DNA of 64,000 nucleotides from Actinobacillus genomosp. 1 (GCF_029774175.1 NZ_CP103834.1:72501-136500); one strand, 5' to 3'. Counted from the first letter of the stretch, positions 1 through 10,787 are shown. Program-made: numbers and translations. The notes: generated by a model from the sequence alone, not told the origin.

Positions 1-1805
<1,805 letters not shown>

Positions 1806-1968
1806 CAACGCTCAAGTGTTTTTGGGCGTGAAGTTAAGAAACTAAACAAAGAACGAAAGACTAAAAAATCAGTGAACAGCTTGTTTCGAATTTAAGATGT
1901 CAATAAAAAGACAAATAAAGAACAAAGAAAAAGACAGATAAAGAAGACAAAAGACATCAACAGAATAT

Positions 1969-2084
1969 TCTGGCGACCAGAGTGCTGTGGCTCTACCTGA
2001 CTCCATTCCGAACTCAGAAGTAAAACGCAGTAACGCCGATGGTAGTGTGGGGTTTCCCCATGTGAGAGTAGGGCATCGCCAGAT
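1969..2084 (+). rRNA. 5S ribosomal RNA
   Basis: About 116 nt beginning TCTGGCGACC and ending GGGCATCGCCAGA, so the 5' and 3' ends pair as the 5S helix I. The conserved internal stretch CCGAACTCAGAAGTAAAACG is present. It follows the 23S gene after a spacer of about 165 nt that holds no tRNA, as usual for the 3' end of a gammaproteobacterial rrn operon. Confidence 0.95.
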
Positions 2085-2107
2085 TGAAATTAGCGCGAGA
2101 GCGAAAA

Positions 2108-2149
2108 GAAACCCTGTGGTTAGTGATAACTACGGGGTTTTTGTTTTTT
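2108..2149 (+). terminator. rrn operon terminator
   Basis: A hairpin of AAACCCTGTGGTTA and TAACTACGGGGTTT with a GTGA loop is followed by TTTTTGTTTTTT. It sits just after 5S and ends the rRNA operon. Confidence 0.85.
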
Positions 2150-2453
2150 AAGTGCTTACTATCTATTTGCCAACGGGTCTTTACTACTTCGAGTTTCCTT
2201 CTGGTGTTTTTTCTTTTCCACATCCTAAATGTCCTTATATATTTTCTACTGAAAGCAGATGATGTGAAGTTTGCAAAAAATTGAATAAATTTGGCCGCTT
2301 GTTAGCATCAAATGAATACTTTGATGAGGATCTATGATAGATTGCAGACGCTTTTTATAATTACCTTACTGTTGAGCGTTGCAATATGAAATAGGGCTGA
2401 TAATATGTAAATTATTCTAGGAAATAATTTATAACATAATATCAGGATATTTC
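2150..2453. other. Intergenic region between rrn and dppA
   Basis: About 300 bases with no credible gene. It holds a 7-bp inverted repeat CATCAAA / TTTGATG at 2306-2326, a degenerate uptake-signal fragment near 2294, and AT-rich sequence that presumably contains the promoter of the first dppA. Possible -10 hexamers (GATAAT/TAATAT near 2399-2406) are visible, but no convincing -35 partner. Confidence 0.5.
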
Positions 2454-4052
2454 ATGCAAAAACTTTTCTCTTTACCAACACTTGCGTTGCTTCTATTCTC
2501 TAATACGGCATTTGCCGCACCTAAAACTTTTACTTATTGTATTGAATCTTCACCTACTTTCTTAAATCCGCAAATCGGTACGGATGGGGCGACATTAGAT
2601 GTGGCGCAAGCGTTATATAATCGTTTAATTGATTTTGAACCGGGTACAACTAATCTTATTCCCTCTTTAGCTGAAAAATGGGATATTTCTGCAGACGGTA
2701 AAACTTATACCTTTTATTTACGTAAAGGGGTTAAGTTTCATAAGAATAAAGAGTTTACCCCATCTCGTAATTTTAATGCCGATGATGTGTTATTCGTCTT
2801 TAACCGCCAACTAAATAAATATAATTATTTCCATAATGTTTCGGGCGGTAACTACGAGTTTTTCTTAGGTATGGATATGCCGAATATTATTGAGAAAGTT
2901 GAGAAAGTAGATACTTATGTAGTTAAATTTCACTTAAAAGTACCGAATGCGCCGTTTTTAGCAAATCTTGCAATGGATTTCGCTTCGATTTCATCTTCGG
3001 AATATGCTGATCAAATGTTAAAAGCCGGTACACCGGAAAAAGTGGATACCGCACCAATTGGTACAGGACCATTTGAGTTTGCCGGTTTACAAAAAGACGC
3101 TCATGTGCGTTTTAAAGCATTTGATGATTATTGGCAGGGCAGAGCGAAATTAGACCGTTTGGTCTTTAGTGTTACGCCTGATGCAACGGTACGTTATGCT
3201 AAATTGCAGAAAAATGAATGTCAGGCAATGCCTTATCCGAACCCGGCTGATATTGCCCAGATGAAAGTGGATGTTAATTTACAAGTATTGGAAAAATCAG
3301 GGCTGAATATCGGCTATATTACCTTTAATTTAGATAAGAAGCCGTTGGATAATCAAAAAGTTCGTCAAGCACTCAATTACGCGGTAAACAAACAGGCGAT
3401 TTTAGAATCGGTGTATCAAGGTACCGGCTCTATCGCCAAAAATCCGATGCCGCCGACAATTTGGGGCTATAACGATCAAGTTCAGGATTATGAATATAAT
3501 CCGGAAAAAGCAAAAGCATTATTAAAAGAAGCCGGATTAGAAAACGGCTTTGAAACGGAATTATGGGCAATGCCGGTTTCTCGTCCGTATAATCCGAATG
3601 CACGTCGTATGGCTGAAATGGTTCAGGAAGATTGGAAACAAATCGGCGTTATTGCAAAAATCGTCAGCTTTGAATGGGGGGAATACCTCAAGCGTATGGA
3701 GCAAGGCGAACACTCAACCGGTATGATGGGCTGGACTGGTGATAACGGCGATCCGGATAACTTCTTGAATACGCTATTAAGCTGCAATGCGGTAAAACAA
3801 GGTTCGAATTATGCGCATTTTTGTGATAAATCTTACAATGATTTAGTCACACAAGCGGCACAAGAATCGGATAAAACGAAGCGAGAAGTTCTTTATAAAC
3901 AAGCTCAAGTGATTTTTAAACAGCAAGCACCTTGGCTTCCGATTGCACATTCGACTACCTATTTTCCTATACGTAAAGAAGTAAAAGGCTATACGGTCAG
4001 CCCTTTTTTATCACATAACTTTTATCGTGTTGAGCTGGAAAATATTCAATAG
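2454..4052 (+). CDS. dppA: Periplasmic dipeptide/haem-type substrate-binding protein, first copy (DppA/HbpA family)
   Basis: 532 residues, the usual length for SBP family 5 (DppA/OppA/HbpA). Residues 1-22 form a Sec signal peptide ending AFAA before PKTFTYC. The start has CAGGAT upstream. The family binds dipeptides and, in Haemophilus, haem or glutathione for delivery to a DppBCDF-type inner-membrane ABC importer. A second, closely similar gene follows at 4217, so the two arose by tandem duplication. They are separated by a uptake-signal hairpin that probably terminates most transcription from this copy. Family assignment is firm; the ligand cannot be read from sequence. Confidence 0.9.
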   Translation: MQKLFSLPTLALLLFSNTAFAAPKTFTYCIESSPTFLNPQIGTDGATLDVAQALYNRLIDFEPGTTNLIPSLAEKWDISADGKTYTFYLRKGVKFHKNKEFTPSRNFNADDVLFVFNRQLNKYNYFHNVSGGNYEFFLGMDMPNIIEKVEKVDTYVVKFHLKVPNAPFLANLAMDFASISSSEYADQMLKAGTPEKVDTAPIGTGPFEFAGLQKDAHVRFKAFDDYWQGRAKLDRLVFSVTPDATVRYAKLQKNECQAMPYPNPADIAQMKVDVNLQVLEKSGLNIGYITFNLDKKPLDNQKVRQALNYAVNKQAILESVYQGTGSIAKNPMPPTIWGYNDQVQDYEYNPEKAKALLKEAGLENGFETELWAMPVSRPYNPNARRMAEMVQEDWKQIGVIAKIVSFEWGEYLKRMEQGEHSTGMMGWTGDNGDPDNFLNTLLSCNAVKQGSNYAHFCDKSYNDLVTQAAQESDKTKREVLYKQAQVIFKQQAPWLPIAHSTTYFPIRKEVKGYTVSPFLSHNFYRVELENIQ

Positions 4053-4069
4053 AGTATAGTAAATATGAT

Positions 4070-4128
4070 AAGCGGTCTAAATTTAGCGAGATATTTGCAA
4101 ATTTTCGTTAAATTTAGACCGCTTTTGA
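4070..4128. terminator. Facing uptake-signal pair, likely terminator after dppA copy 1
   Basis: Perfect 14-bp arms AAGCGGTCTAAATT (4070-4083) and its complement (4111-4124), followed by TTTT. Both arms contain the Apl-type USS core. The arrangement matches the known use of paired USS as intrinsic terminators in Pasteurellaceae. Confidence 0.75.
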
Positions 4129-4195
4129 TTGAAAAAGTATTGAACTTCATTGAAAAACTTGTATATTCAAATAATTCATAAAAATAATAATCCTA

Positions 4196-4205
4196 AACAC
4201 AACAT
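4196..4205 (+). promoter_or_regulatory. Candidate GcvB small-RNA target site upstream of dppA copy 2
   Basis: AACACAACAT lies 12-21 nt before the ATG at 4217, overlapping the ribosome-binding region. GcvB represses amino-acid and peptide transport genes in gammaproteobacteria by pairing its G/U-rich R1 region with C/A-rich sites like this. The same motif recurs before ilvE, ilvG and ilvD in this window. The first dppA copy lacks it. Confidence 0.6.
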
Positions 4206-4216
4206 CGGAGTATTCA

Positions 4217-5818
4217 ATGAAAAAACTCACAAAACTTTCTTTATTGTCATTGGCTATTGCCGCCTCGAGCTCGGCTTTTGCCGCACCGAAAACATTCGTT
4301 TATTGTTTAGAAGCATCGCCTACTTATCTGAATCCGCAATTTGCAACGGACGGTGGTACGCTTGATGCAACCAGCCAAGCGATTTTTAATCGTTTAGTCG
4401 ATTTTGCTAAAGGTGAAACAACGATTGTGCCGTCTTTAGCAGAAAAATGGGAGGTGTCGGAAGACGGTAAAAGCTACACCTTTTATTTACGTAAAGGCGT
4501 GAAATTCCATTCGACTAAGGATTTTAAACCGAGTCGTGATTTTAATGCCGATGACGTAGTATTCTCATTTAATCGTCAATTAGACACGAATCATCCGTAT
4601 CATAAAGTGTCCGGTGGTAACTATGAATATTTTATCGGTATGGATATGGGCAACATTATTCAAAATGTTGAGAAAGTGGATGATTATACGGTTAAAATTA
4701 ATCTAAAAGTCCCGAATGCACCGTTCTTAGCGAATATTGCGATGGACTTTGCTTCGATTTTCTCTGCAGAATATGCGGATAAATTATTGAAAGCGGGAAC
4801 GCCTGAAAAATTAGATCAAAATCCTATCGGTACCGGTCCATTCCAATTTGTTGATTACCAAAAAGATGCTCAGATTCGTTACAAAGGCTTTGAGCAATAT
4901 TGGACCGGCAAACCGGCGATTGATCGCTTAGTCTTTGCAATTACACCGGATGCTTCGGTACGTATGGCAAAATTGCAAAAAGGCGAATGCCATGCCGCAC
5001 CTTATCCGAATCCGGCTGATCTTGAAGCCTTGAAAAAAGATCCGAATATCAATTTAATGACCAAACCGGGTTTAAATATCGGCTATTTACATTTCAATAC
5101 GCAGAAAAAACCGTTTGATGATGTGAAAGTGCGTCAAGCCTTAAACTATGCGATTAATAAAGATGCGATTATTCAGTCGGTTTATCAAGGTTCCGGTGAA
5201 AAAGCGAAAAATCCGATTCCACCGACAATGTGGAGTTATAACGATGACGTGAAGGATTATGACTATAATCCGGAAAAAGCCAAAGCCTTGTTAAAAGAAG
5301 CCGGATTGGAAAAAGGTTTTGATACCGAAGTGTGGGCAATGCCGGTTTCTCGTCCGTATAACCCGAATGCACGCCGTATGGCGGAGCTTATCCAAGAAGA
5401 TTGGAAAAAAGTAGGCGTGAATGCCAAAATCGTCAGTTACGAATGGGGTGAATATCTCAATCGTATGCGTGACGGCGAACATACCACCGGTATGATGGGC
5501 TGGAACGGTGATAACGGCGATCCGGATAATTTCCTGAATACCTTATTAAGTTGTGCGGCGGTAAAACAAGGTTCTAACTATGCCAAATTCTGTCATAAAG
5601 ATTTTGATAAATTAATGACCGATGCCGTTCAAACAACCGATAAAGCAAAACGTACCGAGCTTTATAAACAAGCGCAAGTACTTTTCAAAGAACAAGCACC
5701 ATGGATAACGATTGCTCACTCAACCACTTATTTCCCGGTTCGTAAGGAAGTAAAAGGTTATGTGATCAGCCCATTTAGCTTACATAATTTCTACGGGGTT
5801 GATTTGGAGACAAAATAA
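4217..5818 (+). CDS. dppA: Periplasmic dipeptide/haem-type substrate-binding protein, second copy (DppA/HbpA family)
   Basis: 533 residues, collinear with the protein encoded at 2454 and very similar throughout, for example in the shared blocks ADDVxFxFNRQL, LKVPNAPFLAN, AMPVSRPYNPNARRMAE and TGMMGW. Residues 1-23 form a Sec signal peptide (SSSAFAA before PKTFVYC). This copy is nearest the permease genes and carries a candidate GcvB target just upstream, so it is probably the main operon-linked binding protein. SBP family 5 role: captures peptides (or haem/glutathione) in the periplasm. Ligand unknown. Confidence 0.9.
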   Translation: MKKLTKLSLLSLAIAASSSAFAAPKTFVYCLEASPTYLNPQFATDGGTLDATSQAIFNRLVDFAKGETTIVPSLAEKWEVSEDGKSYTFYLRKGVKFHSTKDFKPSRDFNADDVVFSFNRQLDTNHPYHKVSGGNYEYFIGMDMGNIIQNVEKVDDYTVKINLKVPNAPFLANIAMDFASIFSAEYADKLLKAGTPEKLDQNPIGTGPFQFVDYQKDAQIRYKGFEQYWTGKPAIDRLVFAITPDASVRMAKLQKGECHAAPYPNPADLEALKKDPNINLMTKPGLNIGYLHFNTQKKPFDDVKVRQALNYAINKDAIIQSVYQGSGEKAKNPIPPTMWSYNDDVKDYDYNPEKAKALLKEAGLEKGFDTEVWAMPVSRPYNPNARRMAELIQEDWKKVGVNAKIVSYEWGEYLNRMRDGEHTTGMMGWNGDNGDPDNFLNTLLSCAAVKQGSNYAKFCHKDFDKLMTDAVQTTDKAKRTELYKQAQVLFKEQAPWITIAHSTTYFPVRKEVKGYVISPFSLHNFYGVDLETK

Positions 5819-5939
5819 GTTCTCTGATTGACCATTGAAAGCACGGCAGAGAGTTATTGGCGATTTGTAAATTCGCTAATTGCACCGTTTAATGCCGTGT
5901 TTTCATCTTTTCCGTAGTACAAATAACGAGTATTACCTA

Positions 5940-6944
5940 ATGTTTTCATTTATTCTTAAACGTCTTTTGATGGTTATCCCAACCTTTCTGGCGATAACGT
6001 TAATTACTTTTGCCTTAGTGCATTTAATTCCGGGCGATCCGATTGAAATTCGGATGGGGGAACGTGGCTTAGATCCGGCGGTTCATGCCCAAATGATGGC
6101 TCAACTCGGTTTAGATTTACCGCTGCATGAGCAGTATTTTAATTATATTAAAGGGATCTTTCAGGGTGACCTCGGTAATTCGTTTCGTAATAATGAGCCG
6201 GTATTAAAAGAGTTTTTTACGCTTTTCCCTGCAACGGTTGAATTAGCCTTCTTTGCATTATTATGGTCGTTGGTATTCGGTATCTTCCTCGGTGTGATTG
6301 CTGCGGTGAAGAAAGATTCGTGGATTTCGCATACGGTAACCACTTTATCTTTAACCGGCTATTCGATGCCGATTTTCTGGTGGGGCTTAATCTTAATTCT
6401 TTATTTCTCTACGCCGTTAGGTTTACCGGCTTCAGGACGTTTACCTTCCGAATATTGGATTGAAGCGGAAACTGGCTTTATGCTATATGACACTTGGATC
6501 TCAGATGAATCAGGTGCTTTCCTTGCCGCAATCAAATCCTTAATTTTACCTTCAATCGTATTAGGGACTATTCCATTGGCGGTGGTGACGCGTATGACTC
6601 GTTCTTCAATGCTGGAAGTGTTAGGTGAAGATTATATTCGTACCGCAAAAGCGAAAGGCTTGAATACTACTCGTATTGTGATTGTCCATGCGTTACGTAA
6701 TGCGTTAATTCCGGTAGTCACTGTGGTGGGACTGATTGTGGGGCAGCTACTTTCCGGTGCGGTACTGACTGAAAATATTTTCTCGTGGCCGGGTATCGGT
6801 AAATGGATTATTGATGCGATTAATGCGCGTGATTATCCGGTATTACAAGGCTCGGTATTAATTATTGCGACGATTATTATTTTAGTGAATTTAACCGTTG
6901 ATTTAATTTACGGCGTAGTTAATCCGAGAATTCGCCATAACTAA
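5940..6944 (+). CDS. dppB: Dipeptide ABC transporter permease DppB
   Basis: 334 residues from the ATG at 5940 (MFSFILKRLL). A longer frame from 5880 exists, but the family starts with this amphipathic segment running into the first membrane helix (MVIPTFLAITLITF). Six or so membrane segments and the C-terminal EAA loop (EDYIRTAKAKGLN, residues about 230-243), which docks onto the ATPases, are visible. It pairs with DppC to form the inner-membrane channel. About 120 bases separate it from dppA. Confidence 0.93.
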   Translation: MFSFILKRLLMVIPTFLAITLITFALVHLIPGDPIEIRMGERGLDPAVHAQMMAQLGLDLPLHEQYFNYIKGIFQGDLGNSFRNNEPVLKEFFTLFPATVELAFFALLWSLVFGIFLGVIAAVKKDSWISHTVTTLSLTGYSMPIFWWGLILILYFSTPLGLPASGRLPSEYWIEAETGFMLYDTWISDESGAFLAAIKSLILPSIVLGTIPLAVVTRMTRSSMLEVLGEDYIRTAKAKGLNTTRIVIVHALRNALIPVVTVVGLIVGQLLSGAVLTENIFSWPGIGKWIIDAINARDYPVLQGSVLIIATIIILVNLTVDLIYGVVNPRIRHN

Positions 6945-7021
6945 GCCTATTTTTCAGCTTTTACAAGCGGTTAAATTTACGCAAAATTTTGCAAAATGAT
7001 TTGAATGGAGTGAGATACATA

Positions 7022-7912
7022 ATGTCTTCAACAACCCTTTCGGCACCGGCTCCGAAGACACCTTTACAAGAGTTTTGGTATTACTTTTGCCAAAACCGTG
7101 GTGCGGTTATCGGGCTTGCCTTTATTACTATTGTTTTTTTCGCTGCGGTATTTGCAGGTTGGGTCGCCCCTTTTGATCCGATTGAGCAAAACCGTAGCGC
7201 TTTATTACTGCCTCCAGCGTGGATGGACGGCGGTAATTCCGCTTATCTGCTAGGAACCGATGATATTGGGCGTGATATTCTTTCCCGTATTATCTATGGT
7301 GCGCGCTTATCTGTGTTTATCGGTTTAGTGATTGTTGTTTTATCATGCGTATTCGGTGTGATTTTAGGCTTACTTGCCGGCTATTACGGTGGTGTGATTG
7401 ATATCGTGATTATGCGCTTTGTCGATATTATGTTGGCAATTCCAAGCTTACTTCTCACCATTGGCGTGGTCACCATTTTAGGACCTTCCTTGATTAATGC
7501 GGCGATAGCGATTGCGATTGTATCGATTCCAAGTTATGTGCGTTTAACCCGAGCTTCGGTCATGAGCGAAAAAAATCGTGATTATGTGGTCGCGAGCCGA
7601 GTTGCCGGTGCCGGTGTATTACGTTTAATGTTTATCGTGATTTTACCGAACTGCCTTGCACCGTTAATTGTGCAAATGACGATGGGGATTTCCAATGCGA
7701 TTTTAGAACTTGCCGCACTTGGCTTCTTAGGTATCGGAGCACAGCCACCAACACCGGAATTAGGTACGATGTTAGCGGAATCTCGTGGTTTTATGCAATC
7801 GGCAAACTGGTTGGTAACCATTCCGGGGCTCGCAATTTTATTACTTGTATTAGCGTTTAACTTGATGGGTGACGGCTTACGTGATGCGCTCGATCCGAAA
7901 CTGAAACAATAA
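7022..7912 (+). CDS. dppC: Dipeptide ABC transporter permease DppC
   Basis: 296 residues from ATG 7022, preceded by GGAGTGAGA; an upstream in-frame ATG at 6989 would place the start inside a USS-containing spacer. Has the N-terminal OppC-type segment, the LLGTDDIGRDILSRIIYGAR block typical of DppC/OppC, several membrane helices and an EAA loop (NRDYVVASRVAGAG). Forms the heterodimeric channel with DppB. A single USS (6963-6971) lies in the dppB-dppC gap. Confidence 0.93.
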   Translation: MSSTTLSAPAPKTPLQEFWYYFCQNRGAVIGLAFITIVFFAAVFAGWVAPFDPIEQNRSALLLPPAWMDGGNSAYLLGTDDIGRDILSRIIYGARLSVFIGLVIVVLSCVFGVILGLLAGYYGGVIDIVIMRFVDIMLAIPSLLLTIGVVTILGPSLINAAIAIAIVSIPSYVRLTRASVMSEKNRDYVVASRVAGAGVLRLMFIVILPNCLAPLIVQMTMGISNAILELAALGFLGIGAQPPTPELGTMLAESRGFMQSANWLVTIPGLAILLLVLAFNLMGDGLRDALDPKLKQ

Positions 7913-7922
7913 GGAGAGCAAG

Positions 7923-8921
7923 ATGGCTTTATTAACGGTAGATCAGCTTTCTGTCCATTTTGGTGATGAGAAAGCACCCTTCAAAGCGGTAGATCGTATC
8001 AGTTATACGATTAACGAAGGCGAAGTGTTAGGCATTGTCGGTGAGTCAGGTTCCGGTAAATCGGTCAGTTCGTTAGCGATTATGGGCTTAATTGACTTTC
8101 CCGGTCGAGTGACGGCAAATTCGCTTGAGTTTAACGGCAATAATTTATTAGCGTTAAAACCGAAAGAAAAACAAAAAATTGTCGGTGCGGACGTGTCTAT
8201 GATTTTCCAAGATGCGATGACCAGTCTTAACCCAAGTTATACGGTCGGGTTCCAAATTATGGAAGCGTTGAAGGTGCATCAAGGCGGCTCAAAAGCGGCT
8301 CGCCGTGAACGTGCGATTGAATTATTGACCATGGTGGGGATTCCGGATCCACAATCTCGTTTAGAGGTGTATCCGCATCAGCTTTCGGGCGGTATGAGCC
8401 AGCGTGTAATGATTGCAATGGCGATTGCTTGTAACCCAAAATTATTGATTGCGGACGAACCGACCACCGCATTAGACGTAACGATTCAAGCACAAATTAT
8501 TGATTTATTGCTGGAATTGCAGCGCAAAGAAAATATGGCGTTGATTCTGATTACCCACGATTTAGCGTTGGTTGCGGAATCGGCACATCGTATTATCGTG
8601 ATGTATGCAGGGCAAGTAGTGGAAGAGGGCAAGGCGGAATTAATCTTTAAAGCGCCGCTTCACCCCTATACGCAAGCATTGCTTAAAGCTTTGCCTGAAT
8701 TTGCCGAAGGTAAATCTCGTTTACAATCGCTGCCCGGTGTGGTTCCCGGCAAATATGACCGACCGCAAGGCTGTTTGCTGAATCCTCGTTGCCCGTATGC
8801 TACGGATAAATGCCGAACCAGCGAACCTGAATTACGTGTTTTAAGCGGTCGCCAAGTGAAATGCCATTTTCCATTAAATGAAAATGGTATGCCAATAAAA
8901 GTAGAGGAAAGCTATGTGTAA
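7923..8921 (+). CDS. dppD: Dipeptide ABC transporter ATP-binding protein DppD
   Basis: 332 residues with Walker A GESGSGKS (40-47), ABC signature LSGGM (154-158), Walker B LLIADEP (174-180) and the oligopeptide-transporter C-terminal region with Cys-rich NPRCPYATDKC, which in this family can hold an Fe-S cluster. AAGGAGAG precedes the ATG; the gene follows dppC by 10 bases. Its last 8 bases overlap the start of the inserted endonuclease gene. Confidence 0.95.
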   Translation: MALLTVDQLSVHFGDEKAPFKAVDRISYTINEGEVLGIVGESGSGKSVSSLAIMGLIDFPGRVTANSLEFNGNNLLALKPKEKQKIVGADVSMIFQDAMTSLNPSYTVGFQIMEALKVHQGGSKAARRERAIELLTMVGIPDPQSRLEVYPHQLSGGMSQRVMIAMAIACNPKLLIADEPTTALDVTIQAQIIDLLLELQRKENMALILITHDLALVAESAHRIIVMYAGQVVEEGKAELIFKAPLHPYTQALLKALPEFAEGKSRLQSLPGVVPGKYDRPQGCLLNPRCPYATDKCRTSEPELRVLSGRQVKCHFPLNENGMPIKVEESYV

Positions 8922-9777
8922 GTATTGGATTGTAAACCGAAATAACACGGCTAATGACTCGGATAATTTTTTATGGGCTCCAGAAACAAGAGCTGACGGG
9001 AAAAAATATAAATTCTATAGTGATATCAGAGATATCAAGGATGGAGATATTATTTATTCATTATCTAATTCCAAAATAGAGTACGTAGGTTTAGCTTTAG
9101 GATTTGCATATAAAGCATCTAAGCCGGATGGGTTTCAAAATAATTGGAAAAATGAAGGTTATAAGTTAGATGTCAAATTTGAAAGAATCTTATCACCTAT
9201 CTTATTAGCAGATATTAAATATGTAATTAAAAAAGAGCTTAAAGATAATACTTTATTTACTAAAAATTGTACTGTAAAACAGGGAGCATATATTGCTCCT
9301 ATAGGTAAATCTTTAGCTGCATATATTGAAGTTTTTTTAGAAAAACAGCTATTTAATATTAATAGTAGTGCTGAAGCAGATGTATTGAGAGAAACAGAAA
9401 ATCAATCTTTAGTTAGAGCAAGATTAGGCCAAAACATATTTAAAAAGAATCTTTATCAAATAGAAAACTCTTGCAGAGTTACAAAAACTAGCGATATTAC
9501 ATTTTTAATAGCGAGCCATATTAAGCCTTGGCGAGATAGTAGTGATAAAGAGCGTTTGGATGGATATAATGGCTTATTATTAGCTCCACATATAGATAAG
9601 TTGTTTGATAATGGATATATTTCTTTTGAAGATGATGGCCAATTGATAGTTAGTCCACATTTATCAGAGCAAATATTATTTGAATGGAATATAAAAAGAG
9701 AGCTAAATGTAGGTAAATTCAAAAGCCAGCAGAAATTATATTTAGATTACCATCGAAAAAATATATTTAAAAACTAA
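8914..9777 (+). CDS. Putative modification-dependent HNH endonuclease (EVE/PUA-like N-terminus plus HNH)
   Basis: 287 residues. Residues about 1-115 resemble the EVE/PUA-like domain seen in front of HNH nucleases (KYWIVNRN, FLWAP, IKDGDIIYSL, IEYVGLALG). Residues about 188-250 are an HNH_2-type nuclease: ASHIKPW (H202), NGLLLAPHIDKLFD (N219, H226), GYISFEDDGQLIVSP. Proteins of this architecture read modified cytosines and cut DNA as stand-alone type IV-like restriction enzymes. That activity is inferred here, not shown. The gene is much more AT-rich than its neighbours and uses AGA for most arginines where dpp genes use CGT/CGC, suggesting horizontal gain. It overlaps dppD by 8 nt (ATGTGTAA), borrows AGAGGAAA as its ribosome-binding site, and ends 1 nt before dppF. 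No methylase or partner is adjacent. Confidence 0.8.
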   Translation: MCKYWIVNRNNTANDSDNFLWAPETRADGKKYKFYSDIRDIKDGDIIYSLSNSKIEYVGLALGFAYKASKPDGFQNNWKNEGYKLDVKFERILSPILLADIKYVIKKELKDNTLFTKNCTVKQGAYIAPIGKSLAAYIEVFLEKQLFNINSSAEADVLRETENQSLVRARLGQNIFKKNLYQIENSCRVTKTSDITFLIASHIKPWRDSSDKERLDGYNGLLLAPHIDKLFDNGYISFEDDGQLIVSPHLSEQILFEWNIKRELNVGKFKSQQKLYLDYHRKNIFKN

Positions 9778-9778
9778 T

Positions 9779-10765
9779 ATGCAAAAAATAAAAAATGAAC
9801 AAAACGCACCGCTTCTTGATGCGAAAAATCTGAAAAAATATTATCCGGTTAAGCAGGGAATGTTCGCAAAACCGAAAACGGTTAAAGCGGTAGATGGCGT
9901 GTCATTCCAGTTGGAACGAGGTAAAACCCTGGCGGTGGTCGGTGAGTCTGGTTGCGGTAAATCAACCTTGGGGCGAATGCTCACTATGATTGAAAGTCCG
10001 ACTGAAGGAGAATTGTTTTATAAAGGGCAGAATTTCTTAGTCAATGATAAAGATACCGCTGCATTACGCCGTAAAAAAATTCAGATTGTGTTCCAAAACC
10101 CTTATAGCTCGCTGAATCCACGTAAAAAAGTGGGAAGCATTTTAGAAGAGCCGTTATTAATTAATACTGATTTATCGGCAGCAGAGCGTAAAGCGAAAGT
10201 GTTGGAAATGATGGGCAAAGTCGGTTTAAAGCCTGAGTTTTACGACCGCTATCCGCATATGTTTTCCGGCGGACAACGCCAGCGTATTGCGATTGCTCGA
10301 GGCCTAATGCTTAACCCTGATGTGGTTGTAGCTGATGAGCCGGTTTCGGCATTAGATGTATCGGTACGGGCGCAGGTACTTAATTTGATGATGGATCTGC
10401 AAGACGAGATGGGGCTGTCTTATGTTTTCATTTCGCATGATTTATCGGTGGTTGAGCATATTGCCGATGAAGTGATGGTGATGTACTTAGGGCGAGTGGT
10501 GGAGCAAGGCGAAACCAAAGCGATTTTCAGTAATCCTCGCCACCCGTACACCCAAGCGTTACTTTCGGCGACACCTCACTTAAATCCGGAGCAACGTCGT
10601 GAGCGAATTAAATTAACCGGTGAATTACCAAGCCCGTTAAATCCGCCGAAAGGTTGTGCATTCCATGCTCGTTGCCGCTTGGCGACCGAAAAATGTAAAG
10701 CGGAACAACCTCAATTAAAAAGCTATGAAAACGGCACCAAAATTGCCTGCTTTATGGTGGAATAG
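9779..10765 (+). CDS. dppF: Dipeptide ABC transporter ATP-binding protein DppF
   Basis: 328 residues with Walker A GESGCGKS (55-62), signature FSGGQRQR, Walker B VVVADEP and the C-terminal oligopeptide-transporter domain (GCAFHARCRLATEKC). Partner of DppD in the importer ATPase pair. In related genomes dppF follows dppD directly; here an endonuclease gene intervenes. The start has no visible Shine-Dalgarno (upstream is A/T only) and lies one base after the preceding TAA, so translation is probably by reinitiation. Confidence 0.94.
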   Translation: MQKIKNEQNAPLLDAKNLKKYYPVKQGMFAKPKTVKAVDGVSFQLERGKTLAVVGESGCGKSTLGRMLTMIESPTEGELFYKGQNFLVNDKDTAALRRKKIQIVFQNPYSSLNPRKKVGSILEEPLLINTDLSAAERKAKVLEMMGKVGLKPEFYDRYPHMFSGGQRQRIAIARGLMLNPDVVVADEPVSALDVSVRAQVLNLMMDLQDEMGLSYVFISHDLSVVEHIADEVMVMYLGRVVEQGETKAIFSNPRHPYTQALLSATPHLNPEQRRERIKLTGELPSPLNPPKGCAFHARCRLATEKCKAEQPQLKSYENGTKIACFMVE

Positions 10766-10787
10766 TTTAGCTAGAAAGATAAACATT

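Noticed and set aside
1806..1968. tRNA gene in the 23S-5S spacer
   Set aside because: No cloverleaf or TTCRANY T-loop; just A-rich spacer.
7582..7977. 131-codon antisense frame over dppC
   Set aside because: Mirror of the conserved dppC coding frame; no ribosome-binding site.
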